Shown here piece after piece: positions 24,901 to 36,471 of a stretch of DNA of 64,000 nt. Source of the stretch: Chromobotia macracanthus (taxonomy: Eukaryota > Chordata > Actinopteri > Cypriniformes > Botiidae). The DNA lies in assembly GCA_036877525.1 (NCBI GenBank), contig JAZGTH010000008.1, forward strand, positions 6,737,001-6,801,000, given 5' to 3'. Positions within the stretch are counted from its first letter, which is position 1, and each line of letters opens with the position of its first letter. The position numbers were made by a program, and so were the translations under genes. The notes beneath the pieces were generated by a model, which did not search any database, was not told the DNA's origin, and worked only from the letters and a program-made list of their open reading frames with translations.

Positions 24901-25717
24901 TGAATCTATCTCTTAATACAACTAAGGGTGGGATTGCTGCTACGATGTGTGGCAGAATGTGTCTGTGGAGGTGTGTTAGTGTCTCACTCAATCTCTATTT
25001 ATCTCTCCAGTCCTGTAATTCTTACAATTAAAGTGTTACATCACTTTCCTCTTCATGTCATCCACAGTAGCACATTTTACACATGGGTTTAAAAAGCTGC
25101 TAAATTCACAGGTGTCATCATCATCAGTAAGCAAACACATGGACATAAGCTTTTCAGTTCCTCTCTTAGTCTAACTTGTTTGGTGTCATTTGCAAGCTGT
25201 CATTGTTTTTGTTTTAAATAAACAAAGTGGACACAGAAGTACCTGCAGATGAGCTTTCAGTAATGAATCAATGAATATGTAGATTGACCATCCATTTCTA
25301 TATCTATATCCATATGTCTATATTACATATAAATATAACTGAAAATATCATTTACAACAATAACAATCTGCCACTAGCCTACAGACAGCAAGCAGTTAAA
25401 ACATGAACACTGTTGTGCAGTGGCAGTCGTAATTATGATGTCACTGACAAATTAACCAAATAGGAAAGTACATATCAAGTATAGGTGATAAAAAAGCAGC
25501 TTCTAGTCACGAAAAACATAAGGTGAAATATATGCAGACATTTGTATGTGAGCATTATTATGCATCGTCGTCGTTCAGCCTGCCCACTTGATGACATGTA
25601 TGGGATTTCTGTTCCACCTATAGATGACGAGTCTCACTGTGACCATTTTTAAGCGGTCAGCCCTAAGAGGCTGACGGCGTGGGTCTGTGAAAAAACATAG
25701 ACGTATTCACAATGATT

Positions 25718-25754
25718 ATGACGTGCACATTTTGAATACTAATGTGTACGTCAT
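25718..25754. repeat. 14-bp inverted repeat with CRE-like halves
   Basis: ATGACGTGCACATT (25718-25731) and AATGTGTACGTCAT (25741-25754) pair in 13 of 14 positions around a 9-nt loop. Each arm contains a TGACGT-type or ACGTCA-type half site. Confidence 0.75.
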
Positions 25755-26049
25755 ACTGAAGTCCGAAAGCTGTTTAATTTCTCCTCGCTTTATTGAATAA
25801 CTTGTTGTTGATTTATTTAGTTTATATTAGCTCGTGTATTTTCACGTTTAATAGTGTAGTGCATTGTTTTTAATAGTTTCAAAACAATTAGATATAATGT
25901 GAAAGAGGTAGAGGTAAAGATTTTTTTTTTTTTTTTACAAAATTAGATGATTGTTGCCTATTTATTCCATTTACAAAATCTATTTTAAGTTGTGTATTTT
26001 CTCTGCGACAATTAACCGCGATATAATACACAAGCAATTTGTCATGTAA

Positions 26050-26345
26050 ATTGTGCTCCGTCTTTTGCCTCCTGCTTGCTGAAGAGCAGCGCGTCCTTTA
26101 AATGGGAATTTGAGCTAATTTCACAACGTGTTAGCGGATTGAGAATGAGGTTACAGCAATAGGATCAATGTTTATTGTGTGGACAAGCCGGTAATTGTGG
26201 CTGAATAAACTCAAATTAGAGTTAGATCATTTACATATGATTAGAATTAGTGGAACCAGTTTAAAGCCCTCTCCACTTCGGCTGCAGGTGTGCGTAACTG
26301 GGGACTCCCTTTTGCTTGTTTTATTTCTCCAAAATAAAGAAATAT
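26050..26345. promoter_or_regulatory. candidate enhancer upstream of fezf2
   Basis: A unique block with dense homeodomain-type cores (gagctaatttcac, ccggtaattgtggctg, aaattagagttag, gattagaattag) about 1.9 kb before the fezf2 start. It carries no repeats and no coding signature. Confidence 0.35.
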
Positions 26346-27539
26346 ACGATGACAGTAAACACTGAGCTAAACAGTAAACACTGAAATGACCACCGTGCTA
26401 CACCAAATAGCAATCTTTAGGTAACTGAGACAAGCAACAGCCGTTCAGTCCGTACAAATTGCAAAAACTATCCAAATAATTCCACAAAACTAATGCGTGT
26501 ATTAAAGAGCCACAACACACACGCAACCATTGTTTAAAAATGAGAAAAGGTTCATTACTATTACTGTCATATGCACTCATGCTTGCACACGTCAGTGTGC
26601 TCATGCTTCAAAAATCAAAAGAATGTTAGTTCAGTATCTCCTAGAGACGTTGAATGAGCAACTTCAGCCATATTCTCCTCACAGTAAAGATAATCACTGT
26701 GTTAGACTTTGAAAAGCTCATTTTAGGCTTTTTTTTAAGTAATAATTTGTTGTGAGTCTCAGGTGAAATCGTCTGCAAACAAATGAATTCAAGCTGGCCC
26801 TCTTAAAAAAGACGAGAGGGCGACTGGTCATTGTAACAAGCACACAAAACTCTGGATTCCAGCAAACTTTTTATACAGCTTTAAAAGGTTTTTTTTCCTT
26901 CATTTTGTGGTATACCTCTGGTCAGGCTAAGTCTTTTCTTTCCTCCTTTAATCCTTCCCTTTATCTGAGAAAAACACAAAACCAGGTTCCACGCAGTGCT
27001 TTAGTGGCTAAAAGTGAAAGAGCTGCTTCTTGCGGGGCTGAACTCTGAATCGCGCTGCAAAATTGGTTCCTCTGAATAGGTGAAGGAGGAAAAACGTTTA
27101 ATAGGATCCGAGGGAGGTTCTGCTCTCGCAATCTGCTTTCTAAACAGGTGGAAATGGGAGCTTCTCAATTGTACAAATAGTAAGTATAAACCAGCATGGA
27201 AAAGCAATTTTCGGCGACGAGGATTAGCAACTTGCAATGAAAATTGAAACTAGTCGGACGGTCCCCCAATCCCTCTTATTAAGCCAACGTGAGCTACACA
27301 TGAATACATGAAAAAACAAACAATGTGAATATATATGTAACACCTGAAAAAAATAGTGATACATCTTTTCAATTTAAATCTTAAATAAATATTAATCATT
27401 TTAAATATGTAATATAGCAATGGTGTGGTAAGAGTACGTTTTGCCACGACTATAGACATTAAAAACAAACGAATATCTTACGACAACAGCGCATAATATT
27501 TTATTAAAGATGCATGAAAATAATAACGAAACCTAGATT

Positions 27540-28205
27540 GCACGCTGTTCCATGTTATAATTCACCCTGTCTGCGCTTCGCGGATCATAAATGCGCACTG
27601 TGCTGTGGGTGTGTGACAGACGATTTGGGGCAAGAAACTTAAATAATAATCTGTAGTATCTGTCATGCATACCACCCCCGTGGCCGTGTATAAATGAGCG
27701 GTAAGAGAGGGGACAGTTCTGGTGATGGCGTTTCCTTGTCACCCTGATAAGAGCAAGAGCAAGTGATGTCAGCTAAGTGCTCGAGACAGTGATCTCGCGC
27801 TGATGAGACCGTCTGCGCGTAAAATGTGACAGTGCAGTCACGCAGTTACCTTTGAATACATCTGCTGTGCGCTTTGGAGACAAGGTAAACTACAACATCG
27901 ACTCTCTGGCGTAAGTTTGCTGTACGATTTTCGCAAGTGCTGAATGGGAACATACTCTGGGAGGGGTTTTGTCTTATTCTCTGCTTAACGAGCTCTGTAA
28001 TGTCCTGTTAATTTTGTGTGTACTAGTTAATGAGCATTAATCGGGTACCCCTGGATGCTATTGTTCCGGGGATGGCCATTTGAATGCAAATGGGTGACAT
28101 TGTAAAAGCAAGGTGCTTATTAAACTGGTGCGTGTTCTGGCTTCTCTGGAATTCAGCAGGAGAGGACGGGGCGACTGGTCGATGCTCACACCAAGTTCGG
28201 TAGAA
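27540..28205 (+). promoter_or_regulatory. fezf2: fezf2 promoter and 5' leader (extent inferred)
   Basis: This flank is more GC-rich and CpG-containing than its surroundings. A splice-acceptor-like gaattcagcag lies near 28148-28158, so a non-coding first exon upstream is possible. No clear TATA box can be assigned. Confidence 0.4.
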
Positions 28206-28988
28206 ATGGCGAGCTCTCTCCCTCTGGAAACAGTGATGTCCTGCCCGAGACTAGACGAGAGGAGCGGGGCTACGGCTGCACCCAAGTCCCTGGCTTTTTC
28301 CATTGACAGAATCATGTCCAAGACTTCGGAACCGAAAGCAGCCATGGAGCAGCGCAGGGGACTTGATGGATCCGAAGGGAAGAAGACGGTCGGCTTGTGC
28401 ACTCCAATTCCCTGCATGATCCCAATACAGCCGTTCAGTTACGATCTACAGGCCAAAGCTTTAATGAACTATTCTGAGTTTTGGAAAGTTAATTTCAGAG
28501 GAGCACTATGCAGTTCAGCAGCGATGTGTAAAGCTAATTGTGGTGTCTGCAGCAAAACGGATTCAGGCATCAAACACTCTGTATTGCCGGGAACCAGGGT
28601 CATCAAACCCCAGGTTATACATCAAGCGCTGGCCATGCCCACCAACGGATCATTGTGTTATTTCAATTACTTGGACTCTGCTTATCATCAGTCCGAGCTA
28701 CTGAGTGGACATTTATTTTCCTCCGCAATTGCGAACTCACAAGCACAAGCCATTAGCGCACATCAGAAGCTCCTCTTGTTGGAGAACGCGAAACTTGCCT
28801 GCGTCTCGCCCGAGAAATTCCCTACACCCCAATACCCACATAAAGAGCACCTGCCTGGACAGTTGGACCAGATAGTTCGGGAGAACCACAATTTGACGGA
28901 GAAGAACGGAGTGAAAGCGCACAACAAAACAAATAACTGTTCTGCTGACGGAAAACCCAAGAACTTCACGTGTGAAGTTTGTGGAAAG
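28206..28988 (+). CDS. fezf2: fezf2 coding exon 1
   Basis: 261 codons from ATG to the first half of zinc finger 1 (FTCEVCGK), ending at gtacat in phase 0. It contains the eh1 motif and the middle region. Confidence 0.95.
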
Positions 28989-30231
28989 GTACATTGTGGA
29001 ATGCATTTTCACATCAAAAATATATTGAGTGTATATGTAAAATAATGTACGTTTAATACAAATATTTCGTTTGAGCAGAGTTGCAAATATTATTTACCTA
29101 ACATTTTTACCTAAATTTATATTTATTTTACAGGTTTTCAATGCGCACTATAACCTTACGCGTCACATGCCGGTACACACAGGCGCAAGACCATTCGTGT
29201 GTAAAGTTTGCGGGAAAGGATTCCGCCAGGCCAGCACATTGTGTAGACATAAAATTATTCATACACAGGTGAGTACACACAATTTATTTTCTAACTTACG
29301 GTCCTAATTCACACATTTATGAATATAAAAATAGCCAAAATACTATGGCGTTTGTGTAAGCGAGAATACGCGATTGTATACACAGGAGAAACCTCATAAA
29401 TGTAACCAGTGTGGAAAGGCTTTCAACAGAAGCTCGACTTTAAACACGCACATCAGAATTCACGCAGGCTACAAACCATTCGTCTGCGAATTCTGCGGAA
29501 AAGGCTTTCATCAAAAAGGTAAGCAATTAAACTCTCACATTTCTCTTAGTTAAACAGCATTAAATAGATACAAAATATTTCTAAAAAATCGACACAGTAG
29601 ATATTTTTATTTTCATGTATGTGCGTTCAGGAGGCGCAAGGCCTTGCTGTAGTTTAAACAAGACATTGAGTCACTCAGTCTTTCAAGTACTGACTCTTAA
29701 GAGATTTTTACATTTCATATGGGTCAAAACACAGACCTTTCAGCTCCTTTGTACGTCGACAGTCCTCGGCTGTTTCTGCTCTGATATTAACCAAGTTTGA
29801 CAACTTCTTGACTTCAGAATGCAAAGCGCTGATTAAGGAAGGCTTGAAAATGAACCCCTTACGCTAAATGCAATTTAATGATGCACTGTCGACCTCTGAA
29901 AGAAAGAAAAACATCCTTTGCAGCTGAAAATGTTTTCATGTACATAATTCGTTTATTTTTCTATCATTTTTCAGGGAATTACAAGAATCACAAACTGACA
30001 CACAGTGGCGAGAAACAGTACAAGTGTTCAATCTGTAGCAAAGCCTTCCATCAGATCTATAACCTCACGTTCCACATGCACACGCACAACGACAAGAAGC
30101 CTTTTACCTGCGGGACCTGCGGGAAAGGCTTTTGTCGGAACTTTGACTTAAAAAAGCACATTCGGAAATTACACGATAACACCAATTGTTTATCTGCCGG
30201 AAATGATTCTTCCAGAGGACACCAAAACTGA
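28206..30231 (+). CDS. fezf2: fezf2, FEZ family zinc finger 2, complete (4 coding exons)
   Basis: A nuclear transcriptional repressor of forebrain patterning and neuronal subtype specification. The spliced protein is 435 aa. It has an eh1 (Engrailed-homology, Groucho-binding) motif LAFSIDRIM at residues 29-37, a low-complexity middle, and six C2H2 fingers at about 254-276, 282-304, 310-332, 338-360, 366-388 and 394-417, with a short C-terminal tail. Start: the ATG at 28206 (MASSLPLETV) fits the family N-terminus; an in-frame upstream ATG at 28113 would add 31 unrelated residues. fezf2 is preferred over fezf1 because cadps and c3orf14 flank it, as in human, and because of the tail sequence. 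All cysteine and histidine ligands are present. Confidence 0.96.
29134..29268 (+). CDS. fezf2: fezf2 coding exon 2
   Basis: 45 codons between ttttacag and gtgagt. It completes finger 1 (VFNAHYNLTRHMPVH) and encodes finger 2 (FVCKVCGKGFRQASTLCRHK). Confidence 0.95.
29386..29518 (+). CDS. fezf2: fezf2 coding exon 3
   Basis: 133 nt from EKPHKCNQCGKAF to HQK plus one base of a split Gly codon; donor gtaagc. It carries finger 3 and the first half of finger 4. It is too short to be obvious as an open frame. Confidence 0.95.
29975..30231 (+). CDS. fezf2: fezf2 coding exon 4 and stop
   Basis: An acceptor ttttcag is followed by the rest of finger 4 (GNYKNHKLTH), finger 5 (YKCSICSKAFHQ...) and finger 6 (FTCGTCGKGFCRNFDLKKH), then an 18-residue tail and TGA. 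Confidence 0.95.
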
Positions 30232-30710
30232 AACGCAAGCAGCTTTTAAATGAACTTGAACGACTGGTGAACCACACGATTTTTTTTCGTGGCGCTTCAA
30301 CACCTTCCACCGACGTGACCCAAGAGAACCGGGACGGGAGAAGTCACATCACCGGGGAGTTGTACATAAACCAGTATAAAATATTATTTAATAAATACAC
30401 ACTGCCATGCGGGGCTCCCAAGCAATTATTTGTAGACTAGATTAAACAAAAGCGTTTTATAAATAAATGCAACGTATGTGTAAAAAAGAAATGTTTGATA
30501 AATTTGTAAATTTGTTGACAATTGTTGACACGGTAAAGCAAATATGCTACAATAAAATCGTAAATACTGCAAAATGCAACTATGTCGTGATTTTTATTTA
30601 TTTTGCTTATTTATTTACATGTAGCTCAATTAGTATTCGAATTCAATGTTGGGTTTCTCATACCATGAGGAACTACAAACATCATATTTTAAGAAAATAA
30701 ATCCCCCCCC
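30232..30710 (+). other. fezf2: fezf2 3'UTR (extent inferred)
   Basis: AT-rich sequence with several polyadenylation signals. The first AATAAA is at 30390-30395 and others lie near 30461, 30551 and 30697. Confidence 0.5.
30390..30395 (+). terminator. candidate polyadenylation signal for fezf2
   Basis: The first AATAAA after the stop codon, about 160 bp downstream. Confidence 0.45.
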
Positions 30711-31079
30711 AATTTTGTATTTTTTGTATTTGTTTTTTCTTTTAAAGAATAATAAATTGAAAGCACCTCGACGCATTTAGTTCAAAATATCGTTTGTATA
30801 CAAAAAAAGGAGTTGACCATGCAAAATGGGCTATATATATAATTAACTGTATTACAGCTCATTAAATACATAAACACCATAAGCAATTATGATTTAACAG
30901 TACAAAAACTATCACATAAAAGGCGAAACATTATCGATCTATTACATAAACCCATTCAGTCCAGTTAAAACCTAAGCTTATGATGACATGTCTGATGGAG
31001 TTCAAAGCCTGTGGTTTCATTTAGCCATTCGATACACGACTCTGCCTCTGTGACCGTACACTTGACTTCAGTTTAATGG

Positions 31080-31500
31080 CTCAAATTATCAGATAAAACA
31101 TGGACTCTTGAAAGCCTATTACGTTAATCAACTAAAGAGCCTCATGGGAAGCTTCGGCGCATCAAGTCGTGTTCATCAGAAGGTGGAAAATGGACCAGAC
31201 TTCTCCCACTTCTCCTCATCGTCGCTGCTTTAATAAACAATAATGTATTCTGCGCACGGATCCTGGAACAATATTATCCTTACACGCTAACAGAAATTTT
31301 GATGAGAGACAAGCGCGTGATCTCAAATCTCTGTCTCCCAATTACAGCCCAATTAGCAATTATGCCCACGTCTTGGGACCAAGAGGAAGGCTAATATTAC
31401 TAGTTGTCTGGCCTATTCACCTCCTCAGAGGCACGATTGTAAAATGTGTTTGAACAGAAGTGTCTTTATTTCATTCAGCTGCATTCGAATATCGTCCCGC
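31080..31500. promoter_or_regulatory. candidate enhancer 3' of fezf2
   Basis: A unique block, about 0.9 kb past the fezf2 stop. It contains cccaattagcaattatgcc, ggctaatattactag and other homeodomain-type cores amid GC-balanced sequence, in contrast to its AT-rich surroundings. Confidence 0.4.
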
Positions 31501-32279
31501 GTGGAATACAGACGTGGCTTTATGAAACAAGAAATCGTGTTTCAAGAGGTTTTGAGAGCTTTACAGGTTGCCATATAGCCAGCTGCATACATTTTATAGG
31601 CTACTGACTTCATAAACAATTCATATTTACTGAGAAAATGTTTAAATAGTTTTAAAATACACAAGGTTTTAAGACGAGTCAAAATGCTATAAGAACGAAT
31701 AGCAAACTGTGTTACTTTTTTATGCATCATATTTTGGGTACTGTATCAAAACGCAGCCATGACTTAATAACTGATTTAGTATTTCAGTCCAAAAAAAAGG
31801 GAAATGACTATCATTATACTTTTTTTGCCGAGTAACATTTAGTACACATTTAGTATTTAAGGTTACATTTTATAGGAAACATTACATTATCTTCATATTT
31901 AACACTACACTAATAAGACCCCGCTTGACTTGTTAAACGCACACATTTTCAGGCGTCAGTTTTTATGCGTCGCTTTTACAAACGATCTCTGAGCTGTAAG
32001 GATGGACTGACAATTAAAAAAACCATGACATCCGCAAAACGATAAACTACAAGATCAGACTAAAACATGTCTGGTTGTAAAGAGGTCTGGGAAAATACCA
32101 ATGGGGGCGGGTCTCACCAAAAGACATGTTTGTGTGGGGTACAAAAATCCCTTTTGTGCAAAGCTGCCTATCTTGCCTAGTGCCTAAAAAAGATTGCAAA
32201 GAAGAAAACAACCTAAAGGCAGTCTCGTTGCCCTTTTTTCTGCGCTTACCTCTCAAACATCTGAGCAACCAGCTTTGCT

Positions 32280-33110
32280 TCTAGAAACATGTTAATTGAC
32301 AACGGAGCTCATTACTGCATGCACATGTAACGCGGCGAGAGGGATTACAGGGACAAGAGCGCATTAATGAACTGTCAACGACGGAGAGCATGTACACGAC
32401 AGAGATCAGCCGAAATTGAAGCATTTACAAGCGACAAAAGCCCGGTTGAGACAGGAAGAAAAGAAGACCCAGACTTTTGTTTGGTCAACTCAATTGATTG
32501 TAAATGGAAGATTAACGGGGGTAGCGTCAGCATTTTTAAGGAGGCGAAGAAGAAAAGGGCCCCAATTAAGTCCACCAAATGTTAACTACATCGTTTCTCT
32601 CAGTTTAGCCCAAATGAAATTCTAATTAAACCGTCCTCCTTGCATCGTTTTGGAAAGCAATTTCTCTCCCAGTTGGAGAAGAGCGGGCTAGTTGTAGTAC
32701 TTGTTAAGAGAAGCATTGCTCTTTGGCACAAAGCGCTGGCGAGGCGCATTGTGGTGCGCCAAGGGGAAAGTTAATGAGCGTCAGGCGCGCGCTCTTTGGA
32801 TCCGTTCCTACAGAACGGTGTTGAAAAGACAGACTCGGCCAAGCCACCGCATGGTGTTCTGTACACGTATTTATGTCCAAGATGATAATGATAAAGAAGG
32901 TCGACCTGACAATATGTTGTTCGATCCGATTGAGCAGGCTGTGAATAATCATTCAAAACAATATCCAAGACTACAAAACCAAGAAGGAGGAAATGAACAA
33001 ATCAAGGTGAGTGCATGTTGTGTAAGTCTTAAGATAAATATGCTTGAAGTGTACATATCCACATTCCTTAAACGCGTGGATCAGACCCCACGCAGCCCCC
33101 ACTGTAGGCC
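32280..33110. promoter_or_regulatory. candidate enhancer or cryptic promoter, CpG-bearing
   Basis: A unique GC-balanced stretch with gagctcattactgcatgcac, gcgcattaatgaactg and CpG-rich sequence at 32740-32830. A donor-like aaggtgagtg follows 33000. It could be a conserved enhancer or the 5' end of a non-coding transcript. Confidence 0.3.
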
Positions 33111-34589
33111 TTGAGTGGCAGACAGCGGTGCGCCCTTCGCTCAGTTGGGCCTGATCGTCAAGGGCATGCTCAGAGAAGGAGCTTTATTGCTTTAAGGTGT
33201 CGAGGCAGCCGAATGGTAGAAGAGCGAGGGGACTCTGCCTCGCCGGAATTACATCAATGTCAGTCTCGGGTATGACCTCCATTCAGAAGCAGTCTTGAGG
33301 GCTTCGGGCCACGCAGCTAAAGGGGACCTTCTGTCCCCTCGTCCAACACTTTTCTCGCGGTCTCTTAAAGAAACGAAGGTCTGATCTCAAAACAATCCAT
33401 TTCAGATTCAACAATAACAGTGCACAGTGTTATTAATATAATTATAAATGCAGAGGATGCTTCGAAAATAAGACCAAGGATCAGCCAGAGGAAACTCCCA
33501 AAAAAACTTTATGGCCAATCAGCAAAACTCCAACAGTGTTTTTCCAATGTTTTTCCAACAGTCCAATTGCTGAACTGGTTCTATTGAGGAATGAGCTGAA
33601 ATCAGACTCATTGTTAGCAGGATCAGTAAATCTGGGATGTCCGGTGCTAATCTTTTGACCCAGGATGCCCCCTTAGGACAATCTCCACTCCCTGTTTCCC
33701 AAAAGATGGGTCTTAATTAACTCCTACCAAAATCCTGCTGTTAAGCTGGTACTACTTCAATACACCAAGTTAGAAGGCAAGGGATTTAATATAAGGTGAT
33801 GTGTCACTGACCCATCCCTTAGAAAGTGATTTCATTCACAACTTTGATTTCTGCAATATAACCCACCCCTTGTGAAATTAAAGATATTCAACATTAATAC
33901 GTGACAGTTTTAGCGCACACTTAAGGGTGTAATACCACTGCACACCAACAAACAAATGCCCAATTACACACACAAACTATTATCTTAAATGCCATGGTGG
34001 AGTGGATGTTTTGACTACTTGGATTGAAAGGTTCCTACTCAAAATCAATAAACCTAAGAAAGACGAATAACAGTCAGAACAAAAACACATCAGGGGTCCC
34101 CTTATAACATACACTAGTGCTGGAATACTAGTTTCAAGAATGGAGAAAATTCCCATACAGGCTCGCGAGCGAAAGCTATTTGTGTTTAAGTGCACTACAT
34201 TTACAGATGTATGCGAGATCTTTAGTTGTGAAAAGCACTTTTGGGAGCAGTGGGTGGTATGTTTCTGATACAAGTATAATTTGTTTCCAAAGGAAGACAA
34301 TGTAATATTTATACTGTTTCAGAGATCTAAATATGAATGAACTGAGGAAAATACTATGAAATAAGTAGTATTTTAGCAATTTTGTGTAAATGTGATCGAT
34401 GACAACAGAACCCTGCATAGGTAAAAAGAAATGTATTCATGCAATATGTTAACATCACCATTATAATGAACTATCAAACTTAGTCGCTAATGCAGCTATA
34501 ATATGTTCAGTATTATCAGTAATGATGAACTTTGTTCTATTAGCTTATGATAATGCTCTGGAGATCTGGCTGATGGCCAGGTGTCTGAT

Positions 34590-35040
34590 GCCCGGAGCCC
34601 TACTACAACATTTGGCCTTGGCCTGTACCAGGGCTCTGACAGCCTCAGTTGGCAGTGGTGTCCGTAGCCAATCCACCTCGGGGCGTTCTCCATTAGAATA
34701 CATAATGCAGAGCTAGTCATTTGGAAAGGCTCCAGATCGTGCTCTTCAAAATCCTTTTGGATAATTTGCTGTCTTGCCCTCCACCCACACCCAGAATTCT
34801 CCACCCCTCCAAAGTCGACACCCCCACCACCCTCCCCCCTTTTGGAACCCTTGACTGGTGCCCTGACCTCAGGGGCAGCAGTCCCAGCTGAGGAGGAAGG
34901 GCAGCTGCCAACCAGCACCACTTCAACCCTGACCATCCAGATGATCGCGTTTGTCAAGCCGCCACTCCGTGTCACCCTGTACTGGTTTGATCATCCAATT
35001 AGGCTAGGCCAGGCTCTGCCATCTCTCCCTCCACTGGGAG
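34590..35040. promoter_or_regulatory. candidate conserved non-coding block
   Basis: A unique GC-balanced sequence (for example gatgatcgcgtttgtcaagc and tgatcatccaattaggc). Short open frames cover it on both strands without family features. Confidence 0.3.
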
Positions 35041-36228
35041 ATCGAAAGACAGTGAGAGAATATAAGAAAAAACAAGTGAAGATATAAAGGACAAAATATA
35101 GCCTTTGATGTCATAAATGCACTCTATCCAAAGAACAACAGATAGAGGAATAGGCAGAAAAAAATAATGTTAAAATTTGAAATTTAAAAAAAAAAATGAG
35201 TGTAGTCATAGGAAAGATTTTGTCTATTCAGAATCAAGATGTAAAGTGTGAAAAACATAAAAGTTTCAGCCAAAGGTGGCACTGATTATTCTTACCACCA
35301 GTTTACCTAAACCACCATCCTAAATGAAACTACTAGTACAAAGACAAGCCTAATCAGTTAGCCAAATGCATTTTTAAAGCTTTAAGTTAAATGTAAAAGT
35401 TCTGGTTAACTTAACAATCAAGTAAACTTTAAGTGGTTGACCCTTAGAAAAAGACTCAATACAAAAGCAATTATGGTGTAGACAGTTGAAGTGCTCAGAA
35501 AGGCTTTGTGTAATGGCAGTCATGACCTCACTGCTGCTGAGAGCATTCAAAAGCAGCACACATTTGCCAATGTTACTGCGCTTGCAAAGAGTTCCTGATT
35601 TGATTATCTGGACATCTGAAAATATTCTAGAGGACCATAGTGACAAAGACAGTCATTCTCCATACTCCACACATACACATAGTATATATGATTTTGTGAA
35701 CCTTATGATTAACAATCCTCATAATGCTTAATGCAACAAAGGCCCAACTTCCATTATCTAAATATGTAGGAAACAGAGATATGGGGAATATGGAAATAAG
35801 ATATATTTTTATGATTATATATAGGATATTCATGTATAGGAAAGTCTTTTTTTCTTAAAGGAAATGACTAACTTTAATAACAACTTTAATGTTGTTTAAT
35901 ATTAATATTAACTCTAATATTAATTCAGATAAACTAATATTAATTCAGATAAAAATTGTAATAATAATACAGGAAAAAAGGACTGAGGTAAAAGTAAAGA
36001 AAGACTTTTCTTACCAATCACATCTGAATTTTAAAATTCATTCATTTATTTTTTCTTTCCATATACAGAACAAAATGATATCCCCATTTACAAAAAAGTG
36101 TAGTCAACACTGCCCCCATGTGGATGTACTCGTAATTTTATAATAAATACAGCATTAAAAAAGAATGTTTATAAAGTTTATGTATACATGTACATGCTGC
36201 AAATATTGTACTATTATTAGATATACAA

Positions 36229-36234
36229 TTTATT
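36229..36234 (-). terminator. candidate polyadenylation signal for c3orf14
   Basis: AATAAA on the minus strand, 46 bp past the stop. Confidence 0.45.
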
Positions 36235-36279
36235 ATATACTGTAAACATTTTAAACTTTATAGAGTTAAATGTCACATA

Positions 36280-36471
36280 TCAGACAGCTGATCTAGGTTT
36301 GGGTCGAGGGGGCTTACCCCTGTCACGTAAAGGTGAGGGATGTTGCTGTCCAGCTTTCAGTGTCTGTTGTCCAAGTGATGTTCCAGACACACTCACCGGA
36401 GCCTGACCTTTACCCAGCAAATACTGTTCCCATTCTGGCAGTTTCTGCTCCACTGAGGCCCAATAACGAGT
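36280..36471 (-). CDS. c3orf14: c3orf14 coding exon 4 and stop
   Basis: After acceptor tcatag: TRYWASVEQKLPEWEQYLLG, then a Ser/Gln/Pro-rich tail ending KPRSAV and TGA. Confidence 0.93.
   Translation of the reverse strand, partial: TRYWASVEQKLPEWEQYLLGKGQAPVSVSGTSLGQQTLKAGQQHPSPLRDRGKPPRPKPRSAV

Larger units (their letters stand above)
19790..28205. other. cadps-fezf2 intergenic region
   Basis: 8.4 kb with no recognised gene. It holds AT-rich unique sequence, enhancer-like blocks near 20.8-22.0 and 26.05-26.35 kb, an inverted repeat at 25.72 kb, a poly-T run at about 25921-25936, and the fezf2 5' flank. Confidence 0.7.
30711..36228. other. fezf2-c3orf14 intergenic region
   Basis: No gene was recognised. 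It has three unique blocks with enhancer-like composition (listed), CpG-rich sequence at 32.7-33.4 kb, and otherwise AT-rich DNA. Open frames such as 32701-33114 on the plus strand show no family features. Confidence 0.7.

Noticed and set aside
28113..28205. Upstream in-frame ATG extending fezf2 by 31 residues
   Set aside because: The extension does not resemble the FEZ N-terminus, and MASS... matches the family start. The acceptor-like site at about 28158 suggests this part is leader.
28058..28417. 119-aa minus-strand frame over fezf2 exon 1
   Set aside because: Antisense to a well-supported fezf2 exon; no family features.
32701..33114. 137-aa plus-strand frame downstream of fezf2
   Set aside because: Sits in a CpG-bearing unique block; no family features, no acceptor, and competing frames on the other strand. 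Better viewed as non-coding.
34496..34975. 159-aa minus-strand frame
   Set aside because: No domain, and overlapping frames on both strands. A GC-balanced block lacks stops by chance.
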